From the NCBI GenBank assembly GCA_017408025.1, contig JAFQVJ010000056.1, forward strand, positions 1 through 64,000: DNA of 64,000 nucleotides. Reading direction: 5' to 3'. The position numbers and the translations under genes are program-made. This DNA is from Lachnospiraceae bacterium (GTDB taxonomy: Bacteria > Bacillota > Clostridia > Lachnospirales > Lachnospiraceae). The first letter of the stretch is position 1; every line of letters starts with the position of its first letter. The notes under the pieces were generated by a model. The model was not told where the DNA came from, made no database searches, and saw only the letters and a list, made by a program, of their open reading frames with translations. Below, one piece after another: positions 10,603 to 20,500 of this stretch.

Positions 10603-10631
10603 ATTATACTCTCAAAAACAACATTCCACAA
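10603..10631 (-). promoter_or_regulatory. Probable cas operon promoter
   Basis: On the minus strand TTGTGG (10631-10626) and a perfect TATAAT (10608-10603) are 17 bp apart. The transcript would start near 10596 and cross the whole tracrRNA gene on the opposite strand before reaching cas9, giving a leader of about 225 nt. No better promoter was seen between tracrRNA and cas9. The bases around the -10 (TTTGAGAGTAT) also match the 5' end of the CRISPR repeat. Confidence 0.5.
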
Positions 10632-10742
10632 CCATTTTACTTCGTGATTTCTAGTCTATCGCACTTCTAGGATAGCACATATATTGTCCAATAATCCGTA
10701 CTTAACATCTATTTTTTATATTTAATTATGGCTTTTGACTCC

Positions 10743-10788
10743 AAAAAATCCCTGACATCCTATTTTTTAATAAGACATCAGAGATTCT
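10743..10788 (-). terminator. Terminator of the ABC exporter operon
   Basis: On the minus strand AATCTCTGA and TCAGGGATT pair around an A/T-rich loop and are followed by a run of T. It starts directly behind the permease stop codon. Confidence 0.75.
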
Positions 10789-10791
10789 AAT

Positions 10792-12387
10792 TTACCCTAT
10801 CCCTTGCAGTTCTTTCTTTCCATTTTTATTGTACAAGAACGCTGTTACCGTCACAAGCACCGATACAATAACAAGTCTTGCTATATCACTCATACTCTCT
10901 CCCAACAGAACCATCACCACCACTGGCACTATACTTGATACAATTCCTACAATAATATTCACAAGTGTGGAAGCGCTCTGCTTCACTGCCTGTACTTCAT
11001 TATCCCAATTAAATGATGGAAATGCGATGTTGATTGTTATGCCCATTACAGCCATGTACACAATGTAGCATGCTGGTATCACTGCCAGCCACAAATATTC
11101 CATCATATCAGGTTTTACAGTAAGCCACCCCATGATAACCGAAACAATATAGAATGGTGCCGCAACTGTGATGTTTGCCAATATCTTACTAAGGTACACA
11201 TCCTTACTTCTTATAGGTAATGTCTGTACCATCCAGAAATTTTTACCTTCCATGGATATGGAGCATGATGTCGTTGTTGCAATAGACATCAATAAAGAAT
11301 ATATGAATGGCAACGCCATCTCCACTATAGGTTCTATTCCTGATATTCCTAAAAGCTCTCCAATTTTATCTATTCCTAATATGAACACCCCAACTGCTGC
11401 CACAACAGCCAAAACATAGCCAACAATCGTATTAGTCACATAAATGCTGGAAGCAAAATAGCGTTTCAGCTCCTTTTTCCAGAGTGCCTTCACCACTCCC
11501 TGAGATTTCAAGGTTGTGAGCCTGTAGTCATTCCTTGCAGAAACTCCATTGAGCAGTGTGCATATGCTCTGAAAATACTTTTGCAATACAGCTACGAATA
11601 AAACAAATATAACCAATGGAATACCTATATAACCAATAATGTAGCTAAATCCACCAAATACCGCATTATTAAACCACAGTGCCGGTGGGTAAAACATACC
11701 TAACTTTTCTTCTATTATCCCTGCCATATTCTTTAACATTTCCAAGGATATGGATTTTTCGTCATCTGGCAGAGACATAAAAATACCGAAGATTGCCACG
11801 AGCAACAATATTGTGAGCAGTGCCTCAACCATACTCTTACGACGTGTTCTGGAGCTTATGGCTTTAATTATAGCACCAATAATGGACGCTATGGTTAAAG
11901 GCAATAATGGCAAAAATACCGTGCCGATGGCATATATTATGTAAAATATCGCCGATGGATTCTCCATTATTCCATATACCAGTCCGCCAGGTATCATCAC
12001 GACACACGCTAAAAGGAGATTTGTCATATACATTTTCATGAATCTGCTCACAACTATGGCGCTCTTTGGCATAGGCAGCGTTACAAGCATTTCGTAACCT
12101 TTCATGGAAAATAATACACTTCCTGACTTGAAAAAAGTAAATACTAACATGATAATGCTAACAACTGCATATAAGTACATTGGCAGTACATTTCCCATGC
12201 CAAGCTTAATCAGTCCATATGACAGTCCAACAACATATGACACAACCATCAATATCACAACAGACCACAATGCCGCCATAAGTTCAAAACGTTTTCTCTT
12301 TGACTTATCCTTCGTGTGGCGAAATTCATTTATACCAAATATGTTATACATCTGTAGCCTGCACAGACGAAAAATCTGTTTAAACAT
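10792..12387 (-). CDS. ABC exporter permease (ABC-2-like)
   Basis: A 531-residue integral membrane protein with about 12 hydrophobic segments spread along its length, which is the large ABC exporter permease type rather than the 6-helix ABC-2 form. It overlaps the ATPase gene by 8 nt at its start, so the two are translationally coupled and form one transporter. No substrate can be inferred. The neighbouring XRE regulator gene lies directly upstream and may control the pair. Confidence 0.85.
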   Translation of the reverse strand: MFKQIFRLCRLQMYNIFGINEFRHTKDKSKRKRFELMAALWSVVILMVVSYVVGLSYGLIKLGMGNVLPMYLYAVVSIIMLVFTFFKSGSVLFSMKGYEMLVTLPMPKSAIVVSRFMKMYMTNLLLACVVMIPGGLVYGIMENPSAIFYIIYAIGTVFLPLLPLTIASIIGAIIKAISSRTRRKSMVEALLTILLLVAIFGIFMSLPDDEKSISLEMLKNMAGIIEEKLGMFYPPALWFNNAVFGGFSYIIGYIGIPLVIFVLFVAVLQKYFQSICTLLNGVSARNDYRLTTLKSQGVVKALWKKELKRYFASSIYVTNTIVGYVLAVVAAVGVFILGIDKIGELLGISGIEPIVEMALPFIYSLLMSIATTTSCSISMEGKNFWMVQTLPIRSKDVYLSKILANITVAAPFYIVSVIMGWLTVKPDMMEYLWLAVIPACYIVYMAVMGITINIAFPSFNWDNEVQAVKQSASTLVNIIVGIVSSIVPVVVMVLLGESMSDIARLVIVSVLVTVTAFLYNKNGKKELQGIG

Positions 12388-13093
12388 TTTCCGTCACCTC
12401 CATAAATACATCCTCAAGGGATGATCCTGCTGTTACATCCTCAGTATTTCCTGACGCAATTATTTGCCCGTTTCTAATAATCGCCACCTTGTTACAGAGC
12501 TTTTCAGCCACATCCAGAACATGGGTTGAGAAGAATATGGCACTGCCTTCCTCACAGAGCTCATGCATTTTATTCTTCAGAGTCAACGCCGCCTTTGGAT
12601 CTAGTCCAACAAAGGGCTCATCCAATATAAGCAGCTTTGGCTTATGAATGAGAGCTCCGATGATGGCAACCTTCTGCTTCATTCCATGTGAATATGATGA
12701 AATCAAATCCCCAAGTGCTGATGTTATCTCAAAAGCATCTGACTCTTTCCTAATCCGCTCCTCACGCTCCTTTGCCGACACACCATATACATCTGCTATA
12801 AAATTAAGATACTGTATACCTGTAAGATATTCGTACAAATCAGGATTATCAGGAATATATGCCATAATCTCTTTACATTTTAAAGGCTCGTCTTTAACTG
12901 ATATTTCATTGACAAAAATCTCACCCTGGTCAAAATCATGTATGCCCACAACACATTTAATGGTTGTAGTCTTACCTGCGCCATTATGACCTATGAAGCC
13001 ATATATATCACCTGCCTGAACATGAATATTCACATCTGACGCAGCCTTCTTTCCTCCTTTATATATCTTTGTAAGATTACTAATTTTTAACAT
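12380..13093 (-). CDS. ABC transporter ATP-binding protein
   Basis: 237 residues. Walker A is GHNGAGKTT (about residues 35-43), the Q-loop region follows, the signature is SSYSHGMKQK, Walker B is LLILDEP with a D-loop (GLDP), and the switch His lies in FFSTHVLD. This is the layout of an ABC-2-type exporter ATPase. ACAGGAGG lies just upstream of the ATG. It precedes and overlaps the permease gene. Confidence 0.95.
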   Translation of the reverse strand: MLKISNLTKIYKGGKKAASDVNIHVQAGDIYGFIGHNGAGKTTTIKCVVGIHDFDQGEIFVNEISVKDEPLKCKEIMAYIPDNPDLYEYLTGIQYLNFIADVYGVSAKEREERIRKESDAFEITSALGDLISSYSHGMKQKVAIIGALIHKPKLLILDEPFVGLDPKAALTLKNKMHELCEEGSAIFFSTHVLDVAEKLCNKVAIIRNGQIIASGNTEDVTAGSSLEDVFMEVTENV

Positions 13094-13116
13094 ATATTAC
13101 TCCTCCTGTTATATTG

Positions 13117-14241
13117 CTATATTCTATGCTTTGCACTGTCCATCATGATTTGTATATTTTTGTACTCTACCATTTCTTTTAATCCTGCAAATATAGGGTT
13201 ATCAAGCTCTGCAATAGCGCTCTCCATAACCAGTTTTTTATCTCTAACCAGCTGAGACCCCAATTCAAAATCCTCGAAGCAGCTATCTAACTTATCAAAA
13301 TAGCTATCACCGTGAAGCCTCGGTGTATGCTCAAGCATATCTACAACCAGCCTTGCATATTTATCTAATCTGCTAACCGCCTCATTCTGTTCTCCATATG
13401 TACACAACACTGCTGCCATCTGATACTGATATCCCGCTACTACATGTTGACTTAGCTTATCAAGTGAATATGCCTCTATTAGCTTATCCGTTCTCTTCAT
13501 CGTCTCCATGCACAGCCTCTTATCTGAACCATGAATTCCAACAAATTGAACTGCATCACTAACAATTGTAAGCAAATGTACATACATGCTTATCTGCACA
13601 AATCTGTCAGCCTTCTCCTTATCTCCTTTCATGGTATAAGCCTGAATAAGCAGACTATCATTTTGATTCAACAACCTATTTGGATTGATAAGCTCTTCCA
13701 AATCGTCAATGACCACCTCTGGCTTTCCCATTTGTAAATTTATTCCAGCTCTCATGATTAATGCGTCACTACATATTATTGAATTATCACAATTATCAAT
13801 GATGTGACTACAGAGAGCCTCGATTTTTTTCAGAATCTCCTGTTGCCTTTCAGCACTCTCTGCCATCATAAAGTGATTCATCCATAGTACACATACTTGA
13901 GATAAAAATCTGTAGCATGAATAATACTTCTTCACATATGCTTCACTTCTCAGGAAGACCTCCTCGAAAGGCTCCTTTGAAAATGCCTTTGAAAAATCTT
14001 TATATACTGCCTGTATCTGCTCCTTTGACAGCTGCGGCTCATATCCGAGCAGCTTGTCCACTGTTACATCAAAATAGGATGCCAATAATGGCAGTAATAA
14101 TATATCTGGCATGCTCTGGCCATTTTCCCATTTAGAAACGGATGCTTTTGTAACTCCTATAAAGGTTGCAAGCTCCTCTTGTGTCACACCATTCTTCTTT
14201 CGTAGCTCCCCAATGTTTCTCCCTATATTTATTGAATCCAT
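13117..14241 (-). CDS. XRE-family regulator with a long helical C-terminal domain
   Basis: 374 residues from the chosen start. An N-terminal helix-turn-helix of the Cro/CI type occupies about residues 5-60 (ELRKKNGVTQEELATFIGV...SVSKWENGQ). The remaining 300 residues are alpha-helical and TPR-like, as in regulators that sense peptides or proteins. The start was set at 14241 because AGGAGG precedes it; an in-frame ATG at 14265 has no ribosome site. It lies 23 bp upstream of the ABC ATPase gene in the same direction and so probably regulates that exporter. Confidence 0.85.
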   Translation of the reverse strand: MDSINIGRNIGELRKKNGVTQEELATFIGVTKASVSKWENGQSMPDILLLPLLASYFDVTVDKLLGYEPQLSKEQIQAVYKDFSKAFSKEPFEEVFLRSEAYVKKYYSCYRFLSQVCVLWMNHFMMAESAERQQEILKKIEALCSHIIDNCDNSIICSDALIMRAGINLQMGKPEVVIDDLEELINPNRLLNQNDSLLIQAYTMKGDKEKADRFVQISMYVHLLTIVSDAVQFVGIHGSDKRLCMETMKRTDKLIEAYSLDKLSQHVVAGYQYQMAAVLCTYGEQNEAVSRLDKYARLVVDMLEHTPRLHGDSYFDKLDSCFEDFELGSQLVRDKKLVMESAIAELDNPIFAGLKEMVEYKNIQIMMDSAKHRI

Positions 14242-14410
14242 CCTTCCTCCTATTACTCTCTGCATTTATCACTTTTATAACTATGTTTACATGATATAAC
14301 ATTTTTTTACATAAATATATAGATTATCTCGACACTTTTCGAGACATAATCAACCCTTGCGATACTTATTGGTAAAAATATGGTTAACTTATTTTGGAAA
14401 TATAGAACTA

Positions 14411-14439
14411 TTGACAAAAATTATATGGATAAGTATTAT
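14411..14439 (+). promoter_or_regulatory. Promoter of the DUF2156/GNAT pair
   Basis: TTGACA (14411-14416) and TATTAT (14434-14439) are 17 bp apart. A TCTCGA...TCGAGA inverted repeat (about 14334-14351) lies further upstream, between this promoter and the divergent XRE gene, and could be an operator. Confidence 0.75.
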
Positions 14440-14512
14440 CTCATTGAGTCAAAATATATTAATAAATTTTTTAAATAAATGTCTTTTATAACCGAGAATA
14501 GAAGGTGCAAAC

Positions 14513-15487
14513 ATGATAGAATTCAAACCACTTACCATAGAAACCAAAGAAATATACACACATTATTTTTCAGATAGCAATGAGAGAGGATGCGAATTAT
14601 CCTTTGCCAACTTAAATATGTGGGGTACCCATCAATATGCCATACTCCATAACAATTTAGTTTTTTTTCTAAGATATGATAAACGCTGTCTCTACTCATA
14701 CCCTATAGGTGCTGGTGACAAGAAGGCCACTATAGATGATATAATAGCTGACGCTAAGGAACGTCATATTTCATGTCGCATTATAGGTTTATATGGTAGT
14801 GCAGATATTTCATTAGAAAAGCTTTACCCGGGTAAATTTTCAATTAGCAAAGACAGGGATTCTTACGACTATGTTTATGATATTAACGATTTAGCCAGTT
14901 TACAAGGTCGTAAATATCATAAGAAACGTACTCACTATAATAAATTTTGCAAATCATTTCCTGACTATAGCGTGGTGCCACTAACCGAAAATAATATTAA
15001 TGAGATTAGGGAAATGCTTGATAAATGGTATCATGACAGACTTACCAATAATCCAGATAATGACTATTACTTAGAACAGGAGGCTCTTAAAAAGGCTCTA
15101 CTTCATTACAATGACCTTAATATGGAGGGTCTTATACTCCTTGCACATGATAATATTCGTAAAACCCACGATAATATTGATAATAATAATAACAATAATG
15201 ATACTGATAACATATTCAATAAAAATCATATCCTGGCTGTAACATTGGGAAGCCACTTATCAAATGATACATTCGATGTACATTTTGAAAAAGCAAGATG
15301 GGATGTAGACGGAGCTTACACAGTTATAAATAATGAATTTGCAAAATATATTCGTGATAAATATCCTCATATAAAATTCCTCAACAGAGAGGATGATATG
15401 GGCATAGAGGGACTTCGCAAATCGAAACAAAGCTATTACCCGCATCACATGATAGAGAAATCAATGGCAATTTTACAGGAGGTATAA
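14513..15487 (+). CDS. DUF2156 (phosphatidylglycerol lysyltransferase C-terminal-like) protein
   Basis: 324 residues resembling the GNAT-fold DUF2156 family, soluble and without the membrane part of MprF. Typical elements are KRxHYNKFCKSFP in the middle and FLNREDDMGIEGLRKSKQSYYP near the end. Residues about 214-243 hold an Asn/Asp-rich insertion encoded by an AAT/GAT-rich tract (15165-15225), probably a loop expanded by replication slippage. The next gene starts 1 nt after its stop, so the two are coupled. Aminoacyl transfer is a family-level guess; the substrate is unknown. Confidence 0.8.
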   Translation: MIEFKPLTIETKEIYTHYFSDSNERGCELSFANLNMWGTHQYAILHNNLVFFLRYDKRCLYSYPIGAGDKKATIDDIIADAKERHISCRIIGLYGSADISLEKLYPGKFSISKDRDSYDYVYDINDLASLQGRKYHKKRTHYNKFCKSFPDYSVVPLTENNINEIREMLDKWYHDRLTNNPDNDYYLEQEALKKALLHYNDLNMEGLILLAHDNIRKTHDNIDNNNNNNDTDNIFNKNHILAVTLGSHLSNDTFDVHFEKARWDVDGAYTVINNEFAKYIRDKYPHIKFLNREDDMGIEGLRKSKQSYYPHHMIEKSMAILQEV

Positions 15488-15488
15488 T

Positions 15489-16316
15489 GTGAAAATCCAT
15501 AAGCCAGACGCATCTCATATTCCTGCCCTTCGCCTTTTATGGAAGGAAGGTTTTGGAGATACAGATGCATTCTTAGACACTTTTTTTAAAACAGCATTCA
15601 GTCCAGAGCGTTGTCGCATAGCAACCATAGACAATAGTGTAGTTGCCATGCTTTATTGGTTTGACTGTTCATACAATAACAAGCGTATTGCATATGTATA
15701 TGCTGTGGCTACTGCTCTCTCTTTTCGTGGACAAGGTATGTGCCGCCAATTGATGAAAGACACTCATGTACATCTTAAAAAGCTTGGCTATGAGGGTGCA
15801 ATTCTTGTCCCTGGAAGCACTGCTCTCTTTGATTTCTATGGAAGCATGGGCTATTGTTCATGTTGCAATATTGACCAGCTTCAATGCAGCTGCTCCACAC
15901 AAGACTACAACTCATGCCATAGCCTTGAGGATAAATGCCATATCAGCTCTACAACAAATACTATCGACCTCATAAAAATTGATAAACTCCAATATGCCAG
16001 ACTAAGACGGGATTTTCTTCCCAAGGGCGGTGTCATACAGGAAAAGGAAAATCTCGATTTCCTCGAAACACAGGCAGATTTTTACATGGGTGAAAACCTT
16101 TTGCTGGTAGCCAGAGTGGAAAACGATACCTTACAGGGCATAGAGCTGTTGGGCAATGCTTCTACGGCACCTGCCATAGCTTACACTCTTGGTTGTTCTA
16201 CCGGGATATTTAGAATACCTGGTAACAGTAAGCCATTTGCCATGTACCTTTCTCTTACAGATAATGACTCAGATAACCGCATTCCACCAAGCTATTTTGC
16301 TTTTGCTTTTGACTAG
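15489..16316 (+). CDS. GNAT family N-acetyltransferase
   Basis: 275 residues. The N-terminal 120 residues carry the GNAT fold with the acetyl-CoA loop VATALSFRGQGMCRQLM (R/Q-x-x-G-x-G/A type). A C-terminal extension of about 150 residues may be a degenerate second GNAT or SCP2-like region. The start codon is GTG, with GGAGGT inside the end of the previous gene. The stop codon overlaps the convergent CotH gene's stop by 4 nt. The acceptor substrate is unknown. Confidence 0.85.
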   Translation: MKIHKPDASHIPALRLLWKEGFGDTDAFLDTFFKTAFSPERCRIATIDNSVVAMLYWFDCSYNNKRIAYVYAVATALSFRGQGMCRQLMKDTHVHLKKLGYEGAILVPGSTALFDFYGSMGYCSCCNIDQLQCSCSTQDYNSCHSLEDKCHISSTTNTIDLIKIDKLQYARLRRDFLPKGGVIQEKENLDFLETQADFYMGENLLLVARVENDTLQGIELLGNASTAPAIAYTLGCSTGIFRIPGNSKPFAMYLSLTDNDSDNRIPPSYFAFAFD

Positions 16317-17557
16317 TCTCTATATAGATAATTTAATAGCTTTGCTTCACCAGATTTATATTGCTCAGATGATGTATACTCACCTAAAAGCTGCTTTGCC
16401 TGTGATATTACATCACTTGTTTTTATGTATTCTTTCAATTCATGTATATAACCTTCATACATCTTATAATACTTTTCTTTACCAAGCAAAACTGTCACCA
16501 GTGGTCTCTCCTCCCCGGCAGTATCATATAGTGGATTCTCCTTTGCCACTTTGATGCTATAACCCTCATCCTTACGATAATTACCACCAGCTCCTGCAAA
16601 ATCTTCCTCTATATATGAAATAATTCCATTATCGTACAACAGATAATAATTATCTGGGTCAGGTCCCTGATAACCAGCATAGTTGCCTACCACATAATTT
16701 ACTGCCATAGCCTTAAGTGCACTCTCTACATTTAGCACTTTCTCTATGTCAGCTTCTGTAACATCAGGGTTGTTCAACACCTCTATAAGCTTGTCAACAT
16801 AGCTTTTTGTACCATCATCTCCATATTTCACATCATAATTAGCCACACTATCTTCTGCTGATAATATAGCATACTCGTTTGCTGCTTCAAAGAGACACAC
16901 TGTACCATCATCTCCTGTAACTCTCTTTGCAAAGCTGTTATTATATTCCTCAGTTACCAAATACCACTCTTCTGGTCCATCATTTATCTGCACCTTCGCC
17001 AACGCATAATACGGCACCATAGCTCCTAGCTCCTCCATAAGCTTATACGAAATATAATGTCCTATATAGGATGAATCCTCTAACATATTATGAAGATACA
17101 TACCATCAAGCTCATAAAATTCGTTTTTATTGTCAAACTCATTAAAATCCAGTTTGTAGCTATATTTATTACTTCCACTCTCATATACCGCTTCCGTATT
17201 TTTTTTACCCCTAACCCTTATGGCTACGTTTGTCCACGATACTCCATTTATAATCACATCAGCATAGTAATTGTTGTCTTCTGACGGAGTCTCCCACATA
17301 AGAAATGTATCATCCTCCGACATTGTAATTTTTATATCCATAACCTCTTTATCAAAAAGCTCGTCGTAATAGTGTTCTTGTCCATTTCCAGTACTACTAT
17401 TGTTTCCTTCTGATATATTACTCTCCTTATTTGAACTGTTTCCAGAACCTCCGTTTTCACCATCATATACAAGCATAAACGCCACAACCGCTACTAATAA
17501 GACAATGGAAATTATACTTGTAATCACTATCTCTCGTATTTTTTTCTTATCCTTCAT
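16313..17557 (-). CDS. CotH-family protein, membrane anchored
   Basis: About 414 residues. A single N-terminal transmembrane segment (about residues 10-30) is followed by a Ser/Asn/Gly-rich linker and then a CotH kinase-like domain (RVRGKKN..., KYSYKLDFNEFD, LHNMLEDSSYIGHYISYKLMEE). CotH proteins are secreted or spore-coat protein kinases. Here the DYD-type metal-binding motif seen in the gene upstream is replaced by EEDF (SYIEEDFAG), so catalytic activity is uncertain. The start at 17557 was chosen because the hydrophobic segment follows it and AAGGAG lies upstream, though 13 nt away. It lies 37 nt behind the larger CotH gene and is presumably co-transcribed with it. Confidence 0.8.
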   Translation of the reverse strand: MKDKKKIREIVITSIISIVLLVAVVAFMLVYDGENGGSGNSSNKESNISEGNNSSTGNGQEHYYDELFDKEVMDIKITMSEDDTFLMWETPSEDNNYYADVIINGVSWTNVAIRVRGKKNTEAVYESGSNKYSYKLDFNEFDNKNEFYELDGMYLHNMLEDSSYIGHYISYKLMEELGAMVPYYALAKVQINDGPEEWYLVTEEYNNSFAKRVTGDDGTVCLFEAANEYAILSAEDSVANYDVKYGDDGTKSYVDKLIEVLNNPDVTEADIEKVLNVESALKAMAVNYVVGNYAGYQGPDPDNYYLLYDNGIISYIEEDFAGAGGNYRKDEGYSIKVAKENPLYDTAGEERPLVTVLLGKEKYYKMYEGYIHELKEYIKTSDVISQAKQLLGEYTSSEQYKSGEAKLLNYLYRD

Positions 17558-17594
17558 ATTTTGATAATTTCTCCTTCTATACAATTTAAACAAT

Positions 17595-20500
17595 CTACTC
17601 AAACATATAGTAGTTTGAATGCACAAGATTATAGTTTCCTGTGTCACTATATTTACTATTAATCAGATAATTACCGTTGCTGTCCATTGCTTTTACTTCC
17701 ACTAAATTATTGCTGCCAGTTACAAGCTCCTCTACTGGCACATCTAATGATGCCTTTCCATTTTCAACACTTACAGCCACAAGGTAGGTTCCATTTATCT
17801 GAAATGCAATATTGACTACAGATGTATTGCTCACTGATGCCTCTATGTGTGCACTTCCGTCCTGATTCCTTGTGACGGATTCCACCTTTAGATAATCAGA
17901 AGCATGATAATATCCCAAAGACTCCACCAGCTTATCAAGTGATTCAAACTGTTTATCAAGCCATTCAACTCTCTTGCCAAGGAAGTTCCTCAAATCCTTC
18001 ATGGAAGGTTCGAAGCCCGTAAAAATCTCTAAATGAGCCCATTTAACATCATTGGCACTAGCAGCTTTTTTGAGCTTATCATACTGAGTGTCAACAAATC
18101 CTTCCTCTTTGACTATTTCCTCTATGTCGTCTCTCACGTCAGCATATTTTTCCCACACCTTCATAAGAAAATATGGATCTCTTATAAGCATTCTATTCCA
18201 TGAAACATGCTGATAAAACAACTCTGCAGCACCATCCAGTGTTGTCTGCCACTTTGTAGGCATATTTGTGTATCTGGTAGTTATCCAATTGCCCATAGAC
18301 CAGTCATAGTCCCAAAATGGTGCCACTACTGCCAGTTCGTCCACATCCTTTTGATAATAAAAGCTATTTTTCATAGAATCATAATTTTGGGAGAACTCAC
18401 ATACAAGAAAGTTTTGTACCAAGCTGTCCATGTCAAACATTTCACTATAATGTAAACCGTCGTGTTCATCATCTGTATATGAGTTTTCTACATATGTCAT
18501 TCCGCTCCATCTGCCACTTTCATTAGTGCCCTGCCCAGCTACCTTATAATGTGTATCTTCATTTCTAAAGAAAAAGTCATCACTGTGAAGAGCGTATTCA
18601 AATGACTGGTTAAATCTTATCGCATAATCGTACAGATAAGATTCTTTTAAGCTGGTCAACTGACTCTTAGCATCTGTATCTGGCTTATCCATATATAATG
18701 GTAATGTATATGCCGTATAAAGTGTTGCCTGTTTAGATCTATTTTGCTGTGAATATCTGTCCATAACCACAAGATATCCGCCTGTAGGATTCACTCTTTT
18801 TATGTCATAAGAACTGAATTCATGACGTCTGCCATCAGAATCATCCACATATCCATTGTCTATATATGCATAATTACTTTCCATGACTGTCTTTAATTCT
18901 TCTGCATACGATTTTTCAAAGTGAGCTGACAATTCTCTATTATCAACCATGGTCTTTGCTATGGTTTCTGCCACCTCCTTCGCATATTCATCATAATCAA
19001 ACACCTCAACTCTTCCCTCATCTATGCGTACATGCTCCACCAACTGATATACACCCTTATAATCACCATTGTATATAAGTATTACATCAGTGTATTCCAT
19101 TATACTGTCTGCTCCCATGGCAGTATAAAATTTATCCATAATAGAATTTCTCATCAGTGAACTATCAAGTACATTTGACACAAGAACCCAATGCTTATTC
19201 TCATAGCCTGACATACCATACATATCCGATTTTTCACTGAGTTTAAGTTTCAATCCAACCTTTTCATAATATGATGACGAATGGCCTCTGCCTTTAAACT
19301 CCATACTGCCATCATACAAATCCCAAGGTGCATACTCTTCACTATCACCACTGATTCTTATGCTTCCATCATAATATGATGTTTTTCCTATATTGCCAAA
19401 GGAGGTTTTTGCATCTATATATACAATAGGAAGGCTACTAACATATATAGATAGCTTCTCGCCACCATTTATTGTCACATATATAAATGCTTCTAAATCA
19501 TCCTCTGTAACCTGATACTCACCTGTTGTATTTTCAAATGTCTTTACTTTACCTGTTTCTTTATGAAGAATTTCCCACTTGTAGGTTGCATTATCCATGG
19601 CATACAGAACCTTTAATGTCTCACCTGGCTTTACATACTGCTTATCAAAGCAAATATCCTTAGCTTCACCTATGGTTATACTGATGTCTCCAGTGTATTC
19701 ACCACATGTATATGTAAGTTTTGCTCTTTCAGACTTTCCATCCGTAAATGTTACACTTGCAAGCCCTGTGGTTCCATCTATAACTACGTTTGGAGATGAA
19801 CTTGTCCACAAAACAGGTTTTTCATTATAGAATGTTGATACATAAAAATCTTCAGTTATGGATTCGATCGATTGATTGCGTTTGAGTTTTGGATATATTC
19901 GTTCAGATATATCTTCATTGTCTTTAGTCATATTGGGTACAGGTAGCACGCCCTGAGCCTGCTGCCACTGTCCATTTAATGCAACCTTTCCCGATGCCAA
20001 CACACCTTTTGCTATGCCGTTGCCAACACCGTTATCTGTTCTGTTATCTTCTTTAGCATAGTACACTTTTATAACTTCATCTGCTATACCATTAGCATCA
20101 TATTTCTTTGATGTAGTTATACCATAACCAGACTGGTCATCATACAACAATTCTCCCAAGGAAATTACACAGGATATACTACTTATGCTTGCATTGTAAA
20201 CACATCCTACAACTCCTGATACAGTGTTCTCCTCTGAAAATCCAGAGACGTGAATATATCCATTTGTATAGACATCCGTTATATTAGTCTTCAAACTATG
20301 CCCACTACCTTGTTCTGTCCAAATCACACCCACTAAATTGCCTGCTCCGTATAGTATTTTACCTTTAGCTCCATTAAGCTCTATAGACGAATTAATTATA
20401 CTGACATTTTTCACAGTCACTCCATTATAAAGTACTGCTGCCAACACGCCTGCCGCACTGTCATTACAAGAAGAAGCCTCCATGGTTACATTACTTATAT

